From: Oxalobacteraceae bacterium AB_14
Lineage (GTDB): Bacteria > Pseudomonadota > Gammaproteobacteria > Burkholderiales > Burkholderiaceae_D
DNA: 64,000 bases
Assembly: GCA_000381565.1 (NCBI GenBank)
Contig: KB906725.1
Coordinates: 2,341,093 to 2,405,092 of the forward strand
Direction of reading: 5' to 3'
Shown: positions 26,136 to 35,237 of the stretch, in pieces
Layout of the letters: each line of letters starts with the position of its first letter
Position numbering within the stretch: the stretch's first letter is position 1
Notes under the pieces: generated by a model
What the model saw: the letters and a program-made list of their open reading frames with translations, nothing else
Database searches by the model: none
Told to the model about the DNA's origin: nothing
Position numbers and translations under genes: made by a program

Positions 26136-28405
26136 CTGCGGGCATCTCCTATCAGATCGTTGACAGCGTCGAGCAGCGTCTCGTCGTGGAAGCTGCCCTT
26201 GGTCAGGTAATAGTCGGCGCCGGCCGAGAGCCCGCGCGCGCGGTCTTCCGGACGGTCCTTGTAGGAGACTATCATGACTGGCAGCTTGTGCAGGTGGATG
26301 TCCTTTTTGATCAGCGTGACCAGTTCGATGCCGTCCATGCGCGGCATGTCGACGTCGGTGATCACCAGGTCGTAGTCGCCGCTGCGCACCACGTTCCAGC
26401 CGTCGATGCCGTCGATGGCGATGTCGACCAGGAAGCCCCGGCCCAGCAGCAGCTTGCGCTCCATTTCACGCACCGTGAGCGAATCGTCGACCACCAGGAT
26501 GCGCTTGGTCTTGCGGCGCTCGGCCTGGTCGGACTTGGCCAGTTGATGCAGGCCGCCTTCGTGCAGCAGCTTGTCGATCGAGAGCAGCAGGTCGGGCACG
26601 TCGAGGATCAGCACCGGCTCGCCGTCGTCGAGCAGGGCGGCGGCGGAGATGTCGCGCATCTTGCCGAAGATCGGGTCGAGCGCCTGCACCGCCAGGCTTT
26701 GTTCGCCGCGTATCGCCTCCACCACCAGCGCGTAGCGGCGCGCGCCGCTGCCGATGACGACCACCGCCAGCTCCTCGCTGCTGGCGTCGGTGTCGCCCAG
26801 TTCCAGCACCTGCGCGACCGAGACCAGGCCCAGGTGCTCGCCGCCGAGATCGAAGAACTGCTTGCTCTCGAGCGTGTGGATGGCCGCCTGCGGCACCTTG
26901 AGCACGCGCTCCACCTGCACGATGGGCACGGCGTAGGCCTCGCCCTTGACGTCCACCACCAGCGCGCGCACGATCGATTGCGTCAACGGCAGCGTGATGT
27001 AGGTGCGGAAGCCGGCGCCCAGTTCGGACTCGATGCGCACGGTGCCGTTTTGCGAGCGGATGGTTTCGTGCACGATGTCCAGGCCGACGCCGCGCCCGGA
27101 AATCTCGGTGGTGTTTTCCTTCAGGCTGAAGGCCGGCAGGAACAGGAACTCCAGCAGCTCGGCCGGCGACAGCGAAGCGGCCATCTGCGGGCCGGCCATC
27201 TTGCGTTCGACCACCATGGTGCGGATTTTTTCCAGGTCGACGCCGCGGCCGTCGTCGCTGATCTCGATACTGAGCATGCCGGCGCGGTGCTTCGCTTCCA
27301 GCACGATGGTGCCCACGGCCGGCTTGCCGGCGGCGGCGCGGTAGTCCGGCGTGTCCATGCCGTGGTCGACGGCGTTGCGCAGCATGTGGTTGAGCGGACT
27401 TTCGATCTTGGCCAGGATGTCGCGGTCGACCAGCGTGTCCTCGCCGATGATGAGCAGCTGAACGTCCTTGCCCATGTTGCGGGCCAGGTCGCGCACCATG
27501 CGCGGAAAGGCCTGCACGCCGTCGCGGAAGGGACGCATGCGCAGCGTCAGCACCTCGTCCACCATGCTTTGCGAAACGGCCAGCAGGCGGCGCTCGTAGG
27601 CCTCGATGTCGGCGATGTGCTCCAGCACGAACTGTTTGAGCGGGTGGGTCTTTTGCAGCGCCAGCAGCGACTTCTCTTTCAGGGCGGCGTCGCTGCTGTT
27701 GGCGATCGCCTCGTGCAGTTGCTCGACCAGCGCGAACAGGCTGCTCTGGTTGCGTTTGAAGCGCTGCATGTCCTGGATGAAGGGATGCATCTGGTGCGCA
27801 TTGATGCGCGATTCGCTGGACAGCGACAGCAGGCGGTCGAAGTTCTGCGCGGTCTTCAGCACCGCCGGAGCGCGCGGCGCGGCAGCCGGCGCTTCCTCGA
27901 CGACGGCGGCCGCGGGGGCGCCGGGCGCGGCAAGCGGCGGCGGGCCGGCTTCGGCACGCAGGTTCACCGGCTCGGGCAGGAAGGCGATGGTGGCGATGGC
28001 GTCCAGCGTCTGCTTGATCAGCGCGGCGTTGGCGCCCAGCCAGGCATCGACGCCGCTGTCCTGCAGGCGCGAGAGCTGCAGGATCAGGTCGACGCCCGCC
28101 AGCAGCACGTCGACGCGGTTGGGCGAGAGCGCCAGCTTGCCGTGCTGGGCGGCGATGAAGGCGTCCTCCATGCCGTGCGCCAGCTGCACCACCACCTCCA
28201 GGCCGACGATGGAGGCCGCGCCCTTGATCGAGTGCGCGGCGCGCATCATCGATTCGATGGCGCCGGCGTCGTCCTTCAGGCGCTCCATGGCCAGCAGGCC
28301 GTCGGTCAGGATCTGGGTCTGGCTGTCGGCCTCCATGCGGAACAGGTCGAGCATGGAAAACTGGCTCAGGTCTCCGTTGCCGGTGTTGTCTCCGCCTTGG
28401 CTCAT
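26132..28405 (-). CDS. wspE: Hybrid histidine kinase WspE (CheA-like with REC)
   Basis: A 757-residue CheA-CheY fusion. The N-terminal HPt domain has AAHSIKGAASIVG with the phosphorylated His. A dimerisation region follows, then HATPase_c (HMLRNAVDHGMD, DDGRGVDL, SGRGVGLDIV), a CheW-like domain (VDVKGEAYAVPIVQVERVL) and a C-terminal receiver (ILVVDDSLTVREMERKLL, acceptor Asp in VITDVDMPRMDG). It phosphorylates WspR and WspF upon WspA signalling. It overlaps both neighbours by 4 bases. Confidence 0.95.
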   Translation of the reverse strand: MSQGGDNTGNGDLSQFSMLDLFRMEADSQTQILTDGLLAMERLKDDAGAIESMMRAAHSIKGAASIVGLEVVVQLAHGMEDAFIAAQHGKLALSPNRVDVLLAGVDLILQLSRLQDSGVDAWLGANAALIKQTLDAIATIAFLPEPVNLRAEAGPPPLAAPGAPAAAVVEEAPAAAPRAPAVLKTAQNFDRLLSLSSESRINAHQMHPFIQDMQRFKRNQSSLFALVEQLHEAIANSSDAALKEKSLLALQKTHPLKQFVLEHIADIEAYERRLLAVSQSMVDEVLTLRMRPFRDGVQAFPRMVRDLARNMGKDVQLLIIGEDTLVDRDILAKIESPLNHMLRNAVDHGMDTPDYRAAAGKPAVGTIVLEAKHRAGMLSIEISDDGRGVDLEKIRTMVVERKMAGPQMAASLSPAELLEFLFLPAFSLKENTTEISGRGVGLDIVHETIRSQNGTVRIESELGAGFRTYITLPLTQSIVRALVVDVKGEAYAVPIVQVERVLKVPQAAIHTLESKQFFDLGGEHLGLVSVAQVLELGDTDASSEELAVVVIGSGARRYALVVEAIRGEQSLAVQALDPIFGKMRDISAAALLDDGEPVLILDVPDLLLSIDKLLHEGGLHQLAKSDQAERRKTKRILVVDDSLTVREMERKLLLGRGFLVDIAIDGIDGWNVVRSGDYDLVITDVDMPRMDGIELVTLIKKDIHLHKLPVMIVSYKDRPEDRARGLSAGADYYLTKGSFHDETLLDAVNDLIGDARR

Positions 28406-29088
28406 CGCAGTACCCTCACAAGCTGGTAGCCGATCAGCGCCGCGTCGAGCACGCCGATATGCATGTCTTCATGCGCTATCACGCCCGACAGGAAACGCGA
28501 CAGGCCTTTGTTGATGGTGGCCGCCGGCGCCTGCACCGAGGCGGTGGCGTAGCGCAGGATGCCGTGCAGGTCGGCCACCGGCAGCGCGTAGGCCTGGTCT
28601 TCCCATTGCGTCAAGAGCAGGCGCGCAAAGGTGTGGCGGCCGGTGGCGGCTTCGCCCTCGTTTTCGTCGATGCCCAGCAGCGCCGCCAGCGACATGCAGG
28701 GATACAGCGTGCCGCCGACGTTGACGATGCCGCTCAAGCCGCGTTCCGCGCGGTGCGGCAGGCGGTGCGGCCTGGCCTGCTGCGCCACCGAGACGAACAT
28801 TTTGGTCGGCAGCGACAGCCATTCGCGGCCGATGCGGAACACCAGGCAGGAGGCCTCCAGTTGCTGCGTGCCGGCGGCGGCCTGGCGGAAGTGCGCGGCC
28901 CAATCCTTTTTGTAGTCGTCGCCGACGGCGCGCTGCAGGTTGCGCTGGGCAGCCGCCGCGTACACTTCGCAGTTGCGGCAATGGACCGCCTGCGCCAGCT
29001 TCTCGCAGCTTTGGTCGCCGACGACGCCGATGCGGTTCCAGCAGTCGTCGATGCTGGCGATGGCGATGGGGGAGGTGCTCGTATTCAT
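28402..29088 (-). CDS. wspD: CheW-like coupling protein WspD
   Basis: A 228-residue CheW-domain protein (about residues 75-225; GIVNVGGTLYPCMSLAALLG is the conserved core). The N-terminal extension, about 70 residues, includes a short Cys pair HCRNCEVY that is typical for WspD and could bind metal. It scaffolds WspA and WspE. ATG 29088 lies 12 bases after wspC, and its end overlaps wspE by 4 bases. Confidence 0.9.
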   Translation of the reverse strand: MNTSTSPIAIASIDDCWNRIGVVGDQSCEKLAQAVHCRNCEVYAAAAQRNLQRAVGDDYKKDWAAHFRQAAAGTQQLEASCLVFRIGREWLSLPTKMFVSVAQQARPHRLPHRAERGLSGIVNVGGTLYPCMSLAALLGIDENEGEAATGRHTFARLLLTQWEDQAYALPVADLHGILRYATASVQAPAATINKGLSRFLSGVIAHEDMHIGVLDAALIGYQLVRVLR

Positions 29089-29100
29089 GGTCGGTCGCCC

Positions 29101-30330
29101 TTAAGATCCTTGCTGGCGTTTGTAGACGCGCGCGGCGCGGGCTTTGAGCGCGGTGGCGGCGCCGGGGTCGTTGTTGGTCTCGGCCAGCAGGGCCAGGTGG
29201 CACAGCGCTTCGTAGTGGTCCGGCTGCAGGTAGATGCAGCGCTTCCAGTAGTCTTCCGCGAGCTGGCGCTTGTTCGTCAGTTCGTTGACCAGGCCGAGGA
29301 TGAAATAGGCTTCGGCCGAATCGGGCGACTGCGCAAGGTGGTCGCGGCTGGTGTTCTCGGCTTCCTTCAGCTGCCCCAGGTCGGCCAGGCGGCGCGCTTC
29401 GGCCAGCAGGTCGGTCGCGGCCGGCGCGGGGGGCGCCGGGACGGGTACGGGCGCCAGGCGGTGCGCCGGCTTCGGCGCCGGCGCGGGGATGGCCGGCGGC
29501 GCACGGCGCGCGATGCGCGGCGCCGCCCTGGCCACCGGCTTGACGGCGGGCGCCGGCCGCGCGCTTTCCTTCCTCAGGCCGAAGGCTTGTGGATACTGGA
29601 GCGGTGTAAAACCATACTGGCAGAACGAAGGCACCTCGGCGTAGCCGGCGAACAGCAGGCCGCTTTCGCCCAGCAAGGCGTCCAGCTTGGCGATGGCCGC
29701 CTTGGTGGTGGCCTTGTCGAAGTAGATCAGCAGGTTGCGGCAAAATATCACGTCGTAGTGTCCCGTGCGCGCGCCCAGGTCGAACTCCAGCAGGTTGCCC
29801 TGTTTGAAACGCACCTGCTGGCGCAAGGCGTCGCTGATGCGATAGTCGTCGCCGTCGCTGCCGAAGTGGCGGTCGCGGAAGCCCAGGTCCTGGCTGCGGA
29901 AGGCGTTGCGGCCGTAGATGCCGCTCTTGGCGCGCTCCACGCAGCCGGGGCTGATGTCGAAGGCGTCGATGATGTAGCTGGCGCGCGGCACGCCGGCGTC
30001 GGCCAGCACCATCGCCATCGTGTACGGCTCCTCGCCGCCGGCGCAGGGGACCGACAGGATGCGCACCATGTGGTTGGCGTCGGCGGCCAGGCGCGCGCGG
30101 ATAAATTCGAGCGCCGCCTGGAAGGCCTGCGGATCGCGGTAGAACCACGACTCCGGCACCACCACCAGTTCCACCAGCGCGGTCAGTTCCTCGGGCGTCA
30201 TCCGGTCCAGGTAGGCGTCCTGGTTGGCGGCGGGGTTGTGCTCCATGCGGTGCCGGATGGCGCGGTCGACCACGGACCTGGACAGCGTCAGGCCGGTCGC
30301 CTCGTGCAGCATGGATTGGGCGGGTGTCAT
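29101..30330 (-). CDS. wspC: Chemoreceptor methyltransferase WspC (CheR with TPRs)
   Basis: A 409-residue CheR-type SAM-dependent methyltransferase. Residues about 15-270 show RMEHNP, VVPESWFYRD, VPCAGGEEPYTMAMVL (SAM loop) and DVIFCRNLLIYFD. A long Pro/Ala-rich linker (about 280-330) is followed by TPR-like helices (LGQLKEAENTSRDHLAQSPD, YFILGLVNE). It methylates WspA and opposes WspF. The start overlaps wspB by 4 bases. Confidence 0.94.
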   Translation of the reverse strand: MTPAQSMLHEATGLTLSRSVVDRAIRHRMEHNPAANQDAYLDRMTPEELTALVELVVVPESWFYRDPQAFQAALEFIRARLAADANHMVRILSVPCAGGEEPYTMAMVLADAGVPRASYIIDAFDISPGCVERAKSGIYGRNAFRSQDLGFRDRHFGSDGDDYRISDALRQQVRFKQGNLLEFDLGARTGHYDVIFCRNLLIYFDKATTKAAIAKLDALLGESGLLFAGYAEVPSFCQYGFTPLQYPQAFGLRKESARPAPAVKPVARAAPRIARRAPPAIPAPAPKPAHRLAPVPVPAPPAPAATDLLAEARRLADLGQLKEAENTSRDHLAQSPDSAEAYFILGLVNELTNKRQLAEDYWKRCIYLQPDHYEALCHLALLAETNNDPGAATALKARAARVYKRQQGS

Positions 30331-30770
30331 GTCTGGAACAGCATCGCGCGCAGCGATGCAGGCAGCAGTTGTTCAAGCTCCACCAGTTGCAGCATGCCTG
30401 CCGCGTCGCTGGCGACCTGGCCGAGGAAGGGCGCCGCCAGCACGCCGCTGTTGGCCAGCTGCGCCTCGGCCACTTCCTGCACGCCCAGCACGCGTTCCGC
30501 GCGCAGGCCGAGCAGATGGTCCGTGCCTTCCGGCGCGTGGTAGTCCACCACGACGATGCGGGTGTCGAAATGATCGGCGCCGCCGGCCATGCCGCTGGCC
30601 CGGCACAGGTCGATCACCGGCACCGACTGGCCGTGGAAATCCATCAGGCCGGCGACGGCGTCCGGCGCCAGCGGCAGGTGCTTCAGTTCCAGCAGCGGCA
30701 GCACGCGCACCACGTCGCGCAGGCGCAGGCCGTAGCGGTCGGCGCCGATGTGGAAGATCAGCAGTTTCAT
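30327..30770 (-). CDS. wspB: CheW-like coupling protein WspB
   Basis: A 147-residue single CheW domain: MKLLIFHIGADRYGLRLRDV at the start and GLMDFHGQSVPVIDLCR in the core. It links the WspA receptor to the WspE kinase. ATG 30770 is favoured over an upstream in-frame codon because the CheW fold begins here and it leaves 13 bases after the wspA stop. Confidence 0.92.
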   Translation of the reverse strand: MKLLIFHIGADRYGLRLRDVVRVLPLLELKHLPLAPDAVAGLMDFHGQSVPVIDLCRASGMAGGADHFDTRIVVVDYHAPEGTDHLLGLRAERVLGVQEVAEAQLANSGVLAAPFLGQVASDAAGMLQLVELEQLLPASLRAMLFQT

Positions 30771-30783
30771 TCGCGCGCTCCGC

Positions 30784-32598
30784 TCAGGCCGCGACGGCAA
30801 AGTTGGCGACGCTGGTTTGCAAATCTCCCGCCGCGTACTGCAGCTGGTGCACCGCTTCGCTGGTGGCCTTGAGCGACTCCACCGTCTGCTGGGTGGCGTC
30901 GTTCAGCTGCATCATGGTCTCCGAAATCTGCTGCGCACCCACCGCCTGCGACTGCATCCCCTGCAGCACGGCGTCGAATTGCGGCGCCAGTTTCTGCACT
31001 TGGTCCATCACCCCCGACAGCTGGTCGGTCACCTGGCGCACTTCGCCCACGCTGCGGCGGATCTCTTCGGAGAATTTGTCCATGCCCATCACGCTGGCCG
31101 ACACCGCCGACTGCATCTCCTTGAGCATCTGCTCGATGTCCCAGGTGGAGACCGAGGTCTGGTCGGCCAGGCGGCGGATCTCGGTGGCCACCACCGAGAA
31201 GCCGCGTCCGGCCTCGCCGGCCTTCTCGGCTTCGATGGCGGCGTTGAGCGAGAGGATGTTGGTCTGGTCGGCCACCTTGGTGATGGTGATCAAAACGCTG
31301 TTGATGTTGGAGGCCTTCTCCGACAGGGCGGCCAGCTTGGCGTTGATCGAATCGGTGGCCGAGACCATGTGCTGCATGGTGCTGTCCATGCGGCGCAGGT
31401 TGGTCTGGGCGTCGGCGGTGGCGCTGGTGGTGTAGTCGGCCACCGCGGTGGCGTCTTCCATGGTCTTGAGCAGCTGCGAGGTGTTGGCGGAGATTTCCTT
31501 GGTGGTGCTGAGGATCTCGACGCTGGTCTGGGCCTGCTCGATGCCGGTGGCTTCCTGCTGCCTGGCCGAGGCGGCGATCTCGGTGGCCGAGGTGGTGACC
31601 TGGATGCCGGCCTTCTGCACGTTGTTGAGCAGCGCGCGCAGGTTCTCGAACATGCGGTCCAGTCCATGCGCCAGCTGGCCGATGGCGTCGCCGCCGGCCA
31701 CCTCGATCTTGCCGGTCAAGTCGCCGGCGGCGGCCCTGGAGACCACGCCGAGCAGCGAGTCGACCTTGGACTTGAGCAGGTTGGTGGCGGCTTGCTCGTT
31801 GGCCTGGCTGTCCTGGATAGCCTGGGCCATGCGGTTGAACTCCGTCGTCACCCGGCCCAGTTCATCGGCCGACAGCACCGCCGCCCGCGCCGACTGCTCG
31901 CCGGCGGCGATGCGGCCCACCGCGTGCGTCAGGTTGTTCAGTGGCGTCAGCAGCGAGCGTCCCAGCAGCCACGCGATCGTCGCCGACAGTAACACGCAGG
32001 CCAGGCCGCCGGCGCTCAACACCAGGCGCATGGTTTCCTGCAAGCGGTTCGACGCCTCGGAGCGCTCCGCCAGCAGCGCGCGTTCCTCCGTCTTCGCCTG
32101 GCCCAGCAGTTTATAAATGTCGGCGATCGCGACATTGCCGCTCGACAGAGACCCGGTGTGCCCCATGATGTCGGCCGCTCCCGGCTTGTCGCCCAGTTCC
32201 TTGCGTTCGGCCAGTTGCGCCTCGATGACATCCTTGACCCATTGGGCGATCATGCTCTCCGTCTTTTTGAGACGCTCGACCTGAACCGGATTGTCGCTGG
32301 TGAGTTTTTGCATCGCCTGAAGCGAGACGGGAATGTCCGCCAGTTCCTTGTGGGTGCGTTCGGCGCGGGCCGGATCGCCGGTCAGGTAATAGCCGCGCGC
32401 CTCCACCTGCACTTGCACCATGTCGTTGCGCAGCTGGTCGATGGACTGGATCACTTCCATCGTGTGGCGATCCAGCCGGTTGGCGTCGGACAGGCTGTCG
32501 AAGCGGTTGTATGCGATCGATAACAGCACCAGGATAATGGCGAGGATGGCGCCAAAACTCAGATACAGCTTCTGCTTGATGCTCAAATCTTTATACAT
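30784..32598 (-). CDS. wspA: Methyl-accepting chemoreceptor WspA
   Basis: A 604-residue membrane receptor. TM1 is about residues 10-30, followed by a four-helix-bundle periplasmic sensor domain rich in Gln/Glu and Leu. TM2 is about 190-215, then a HAMP domain (SLLTPLNNLTHAVGRIAAGE). The signalling domain's conserved tip contains TNILSLNAAIEAEKAGEAGRGFSVVA, given in outline, near residues 430-455. In Pseudomonas, WspA senses surface contact and activates WspE. It heads the seven-gene wsp set but is itself overlapped by a small upstream ORF (32591-32731) whose end provides its ribosome-binding AGGAG. Confidence 0.94.
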   Translation of the reverse strand: MYKDLSIKQKLYLSFGAILAIILVLLSIAYNRFDSLSDANRLDRHTMEVIQSIDQLRNDMVQVQVEARGYYLTGDPARAERTHKELADIPVSLQAMQKLTSDNPVQVERLKKTESMIAQWVKDVIEAQLAERKELGDKPGAADIMGHTGSLSSGNVAIADIYKLLGQAKTEERALLAERSEASNRLQETMRLVLSAGGLACVLLSATIAWLLGRSLLTPLNNLTHAVGRIAAGEQSARAAVLSADELGRVTTEFNRMAQAIQDSQANEQAATNLLKSKVDSLLGVVSRAAAGDLTGKIEVAGGDAIGQLAHGLDRMFENLRALLNNVQKAGIQVTTSATEIAASARQQEATGIEQAQTSVEILSTTKEISANTSQLLKTMEDATAVADYTTSATADAQTNLRRMDSTMQHMVSATDSINAKLAALSEKASNINSVLITITKVADQTNILSLNAAIEAEKAGEAGRGFSVVATEIRRLADQTSVSTWDIEQMLKEMQSAVSASVMGMDKFSEEIRRSVGEVRQVTDQLSGVMDQVQKLAPQFDAVLQGMQSQAVGAQQISETMMQLNDATQQTVESLKATSEAVHQLQYAAGDLQTSVANFAVAA

Positions 32599-32731
32599 GT
32601 TTTCTCCTGGCGCCGGCGTCGAGCGGCTTGTTGAATTTGGTGCGGGCCACGGCCGGCAAGACCAGGATGGCGGCGACTACGGCGCCGAAGCCTATGGCGG
32701 GTTTTGACTTGATACCGACGTTCTTTGGCAT
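32591..32731 (-). CDS. Small single-pass membrane protein overlapping the wspA start (hypothetical)
   Basis: A 46-codon ORF: starts MPKNVGIKSKPAIGFGAVV, continues with a hydrophobic core AAILVLPAVA, and ends with a basic tail (ARRKHV) before TAA. ATG 32731 has GGAG 6 bases upstream. Its last eight bases overlap the start of wspA, and the wspA ribosome-binding AGGAG lies inside it, so translation of the two could be coupled. A basic N-terminus, one membrane span of about 18 residues and a basic C-terminus are predicted. I know no named family. It could be a Wsp accessory protein or a leader ORF. Confidence 0.55.
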   Translation of the reverse strand: MPKNVGIKSKPAIGFGAVVAAILVLPAVARTKFNKPLDAGARRKHV

Positions 32732-32770
32732 TTGCGCTCCACGGTGGCTGGTCGTGGAAGCAATGTATCA

Positions 32771-32797
32771 TTTTGTCGTCCGTCGTGGAGGACAAAA
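32771..32797. promoter_or_regulatory. 11-5-11 palindrome upstream of the wsp operon
   Basis: TTTTGTCGTCC and GGAGGACAAAA are complementary except at one position, with GTCGT between them. It lies 40 bases upstream of the small ORF that heads wsp, beside the argG terminator. It may be an operator for wsp or an extra hairpin for argG. Confidence 0.4.
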
Positions 32798-32825
32798 AAA
32801 AGGACCGCCAGTCGGCAGTCCCTTT
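32794..32825 (-). terminator. Rho-independent terminator of argG
   Basis: On the minus strand GGACTGCC pairs with GGCGGTCC (one mismatch) and is followed by eight T. It lies 18 bases after the argG stop. Confidence 0.8.
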
Positions 32826-32842
32826 ATTGCTACGTGTCGTAC

Positions 32843-34075
32843 TTACTGGCCGCGCTTCAGGCGGGCGTTGGCGGCGATGCGCATGCGCAGCGCGTTGAGC
32901 TTGATGAAGCCGCCGGCGTCGGCCTGGTTGTAGGCGCCGCCGTCTTCGTCGAAGGTGGCGATGGTCATGTCGAACAGCGAATCGGTCTTGGAATCGCGCG
33001 AGACGACGATCACGTTGCCCTTGTAGAGCTTGACGCGCACCCAACCGTTGACGGTCGCTTGCGTGTGGTCGATCAGCGTCTGGATGGCGACGCGCTCCGG
33101 CGCCCACCAGTAGCCGTTGTAGATCATCGACGCGTAGCGCGGCATCAGGTCGTCCTTCAGGTGGGCCACTTCGCGGTCCAGCGTGATCGACTCGATGGCG
33201 CGGTGCGCCTTGAGCATGATGGTGCCGCCTGGGGTTTCGTAGCAGCCGCGCGACTTCATGCCGACGTAGCGGTTCTCCACCAGGTCCAGGCGGCCGATGC
33301 CATGCTTGCCGCCCAGGCGATTGAGTTCGGTCAGCACGGTGGCCGGCGACATGCGCACGCCGTTCAGGGCGACGATGTCGCCTTTTTCGTATTCGATGTC
33401 CAGGTATTCCGCTTGGTCCGGTGCCGCCTCGGGGCTGACGCTCCAGCGCCACATGGTTTCCTCGGCTTCGGCGCTCGGGTTTTCCAGATGGCGGCCTTCG
33501 AAGGAGATGTGCAGCAGGTTGGCGTCCATCGAGTAGGGCGCGCCGCCGTTCTTGTGCTTCATGTCGATGTCGATGCCGGCGTCTTCCGCGTACTTCAGCA
33601 GTTTTTCGCGCGACAGCAGGTCCCATTCGCGCCATGGCGCGATGATCTTCACGCCTGGTTTCAGCGCGTAGGCGCCCAGTTCGAAGCGCACTTGGTCGTT
33701 GCCCTTGCCGGTGGCGCCGTGCGAGATGGCGTCGGCGCCGGTCTCGTTGGCGATCTCGATCAGGCGCTTGGCGATCAGCGGACGCGCGATCGAGGTGCCC
33801 AGCAGGTATTCGCCTTCGTACACGGTGTTGGCGCGGAACATGGGGAACACGAAGTCGCGCACGAATTCCTCGCGCACGTCGTCGATGTAGATGTTCTCAG
33901 GCTTGATGCCGAACTTGATCGCCTTGGCGCGCGCCGGCTCCAGCTCTTCGCCCTGGCCCAGGTCGGCCGTGAAGGTGACGATCTCGCACTGGTAGTTATC
34001 TTGCAGCCATTTGAGGATGACCGAGGTATCGAGGCCGCCCGAGTAGGCGAGGACTACTTTTTTAATATCGCTCAT
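32843..34075 (-). CDS. argG: Argininosuccinate synthase
   Basis: A 410-residue type 1 argininosuccinate synthase: ATP + citrulline + aspartate to argininosuccinate in arginine synthesis. The N-terminal P-loop-like ATP site is VVLAYSGGLDTSV. Other conserved parts are TADLGQGEE, GTSIARPLIAKRLIE, SHGATGKGNDQVRFE and MKSRGCYETPGGTI. ATG 34075 has GGAA about 9 bases upstream; in-frame upstream sequence belongs to the dispersed repeat and is rejected. It follows argF on the same strand with a repeat between. Confidence 0.96.
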   Translation of the reverse strand: MSDIKKVVLAYSGGLDTSVILKWLQDNYQCEIVTFTADLGQGEELEPARAKAIKFGIKPENIYIDDVREEFVRDFVFPMFRANTVYEGEYLLGTSIARPLIAKRLIEIANETGADAISHGATGKGNDQVRFELGAYALKPGVKIIAPWREWDLLSREKLLKYAEDAGIDIDMKHKNGGAPYSMDANLLHISFEGRHLENPSAEAEETMWRWSVSPEAAPDQAEYLDIEYEKGDIVALNGVRMSPATVLTELNRLGGKHGIGRLDLVENRYVGMKSRGCYETPGGTIMLKAHRAIESITLDREVAHLKDDLMPRYASMIYNGYWWAPERVAIQTLIDHTQATVNGWVRVKLYKGNVIVVSRDSKTDSLFDMTIATFDEDGGAYNQADAGGFIKLNALRMRIAANARLKRGQ

Positions 34076-34106
34076 GCTAGTTCCATTCTTGGTGAAGTTA
34101 TTCCTG

Positions 34107-34171
34107 CCGTCGTTCCCGCGCAGGCGGGAACCCATACTCAGCATGGATTCCCGCCTGCGCGGGAATGACGG
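34107..34171. repeat. Dispersed inverted-repeat element, copy 2
   Basis: CGTTCCCGCGCAGGCGGGAA, then GGATTCCCGCCTGCGCGGGAA (ends shown) and GACGG, form two opposed hairpins separated by CCCATACTCAGCAT. The same element is at 23579 and 55091. Here it lies between argF and argG, where an mRNA hairpin could tune the relative levels of the two. Confidence 0.75.
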
Positions 34172-34172
34172 C

Positions 34173-35099
34173 TTACTTGTTTGCTATGCGCCCCAACAGC
34201 AGGTACTCGATCAGCGCCTTCTGGATGTGCAGGCGGTTCTCCGCCTCGTCCCAGACCACCGACTGCGGGCCGTCGATGACGTCGGCCGAGACTTCCTCGC
34301 CGCGGTGGGCTGGCAGGCAGTGCATGAACAGCGCGTCCGGCGCGGCGCGCGACATCTTGGCGCTGTCGACGATCCAGCCGTCGAAGGCCTTCAGGCGGGC
34401 GGCGTTCTCTTCCTCGTAGCCCATGCTGGTCCAGACGTCGGTGTTGACCAGGTGCGCGCCCTGGCAGGCGTCGGACGGGTTCTCGAAGAAGGTGTAGCGG
34501 TCGGTCGAGACCAGCGACATGTCCATGTCGTAGCCCTTGGGCGTGGAGACGTTGACGTGGAAGCCGAACACCTCGGCCGCCTGTAGCCAGGAATACAGCA
34601 TGTTGTTGGCGTCGCCCACCCAGGCCACGGTCTTGCCGCTGATCGGCCCGCGGTGCTCGTAGTAGGTGAAGATGTCGGCGAACACCTGGCATGGATGGTG
34701 TTCGTTGGTCAGGCCGTTAATCACCGGCACGCGCGAATTGGCGGCGAAACGCTCGATGATGTCCTGGCCGAAGGTGCGCACCATGATGATGTCGCACATG
34801 CGGCTCATGACCTGGCCGGCGTCTTCCACCGGTTCGCCGCGGCCCAGCTGCGAGTCGCGCGTGTTCAGGTAGATCGCGGCGCCGCCCAGCTGGTGCATGC
34901 CGGCCTCGAAGGAGAGGCGGGTGCGGGTCGAGTTCTTCTCGAACACCATGACCAGGGTGCGGTCGATCAGCGGGTGGTAGATCTCGTAGTTTTTGAACTT
35001 CCGTTTGATCAGGTGCGCGCGTTCGATGACGTATTCATACTCGTCTAACGTGAAGTCGGAAAACTGCAGGTAATGCTTGATCGGTTTTTGGATAGACAT
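34173..35099 (-). CDS. argF: Ornithine carbamoyltransferase
   Basis: A 308-residue catalytic subunit that makes citrulline from ornithine and carbamoyl phosphate. Carbamoyl-phosphate motif STRTRLSFEAG is near residue 57, HPCQ near 134 and the ornithine-side HCLPAHRGE in the C-terminal half. The start ATG 35099 precedes MSIQKPIKHYLQF. It is the first gene of the argF-argG pair. A TATAAT -10 lies 60 bases upstream. Confidence 0.96.
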   Translation of the reverse strand: MSIQKPIKHYLQFSDFTLDEYEYVIERAHLIKRKFKNYEIYHPLIDRTLVMVFEKNSTRTRLSFEAGMHQLGGAAIYLNTRDSQLGRGEPVEDAGQVMSRMCDIIMVRTFGQDIIERFAANSRVPVINGLTNEHHPCQVFADIFTYYEHRGPISGKTVAWVGDANNMLYSWLQAAEVFGFHVNVSTPKGYDMDMSLVSTDRYTFFENPSDACQGAHLVNTDVWTSMGYEEENAARLKAFDGWIVDSAKMSRAAPDALFMHCLPAHRGEEVSADVIDGPQSVVWDEAENRLHIQKALIEYLLLGRIANK

Positions 35100-35159
35100 A
35101 TTAACAACTGACAGGAGAGCAGGGCGTGGGGCGAGGTGCCTGGCCGGCTTAGCCGAACA

Positions 35160-35165
35160 ATTATA
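35160..35165 (-). promoter_or_regulatory. Candidate -10 box of the argF promoter
   Basis: A perfect TATAAT on the minus strand, 60 bases before argF. No convincing -35 hexamer stands 16-18 bases further upstream, so this is tentative. Confidence 0.4.
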
Positions 35166-35237
35166 AAGGCAATTCGGAAGATAGGGCGGATCGCCGCAGA
35201 ATCTCCTGTCTATACAGGTATCGCGGCCTTGCGGTTG

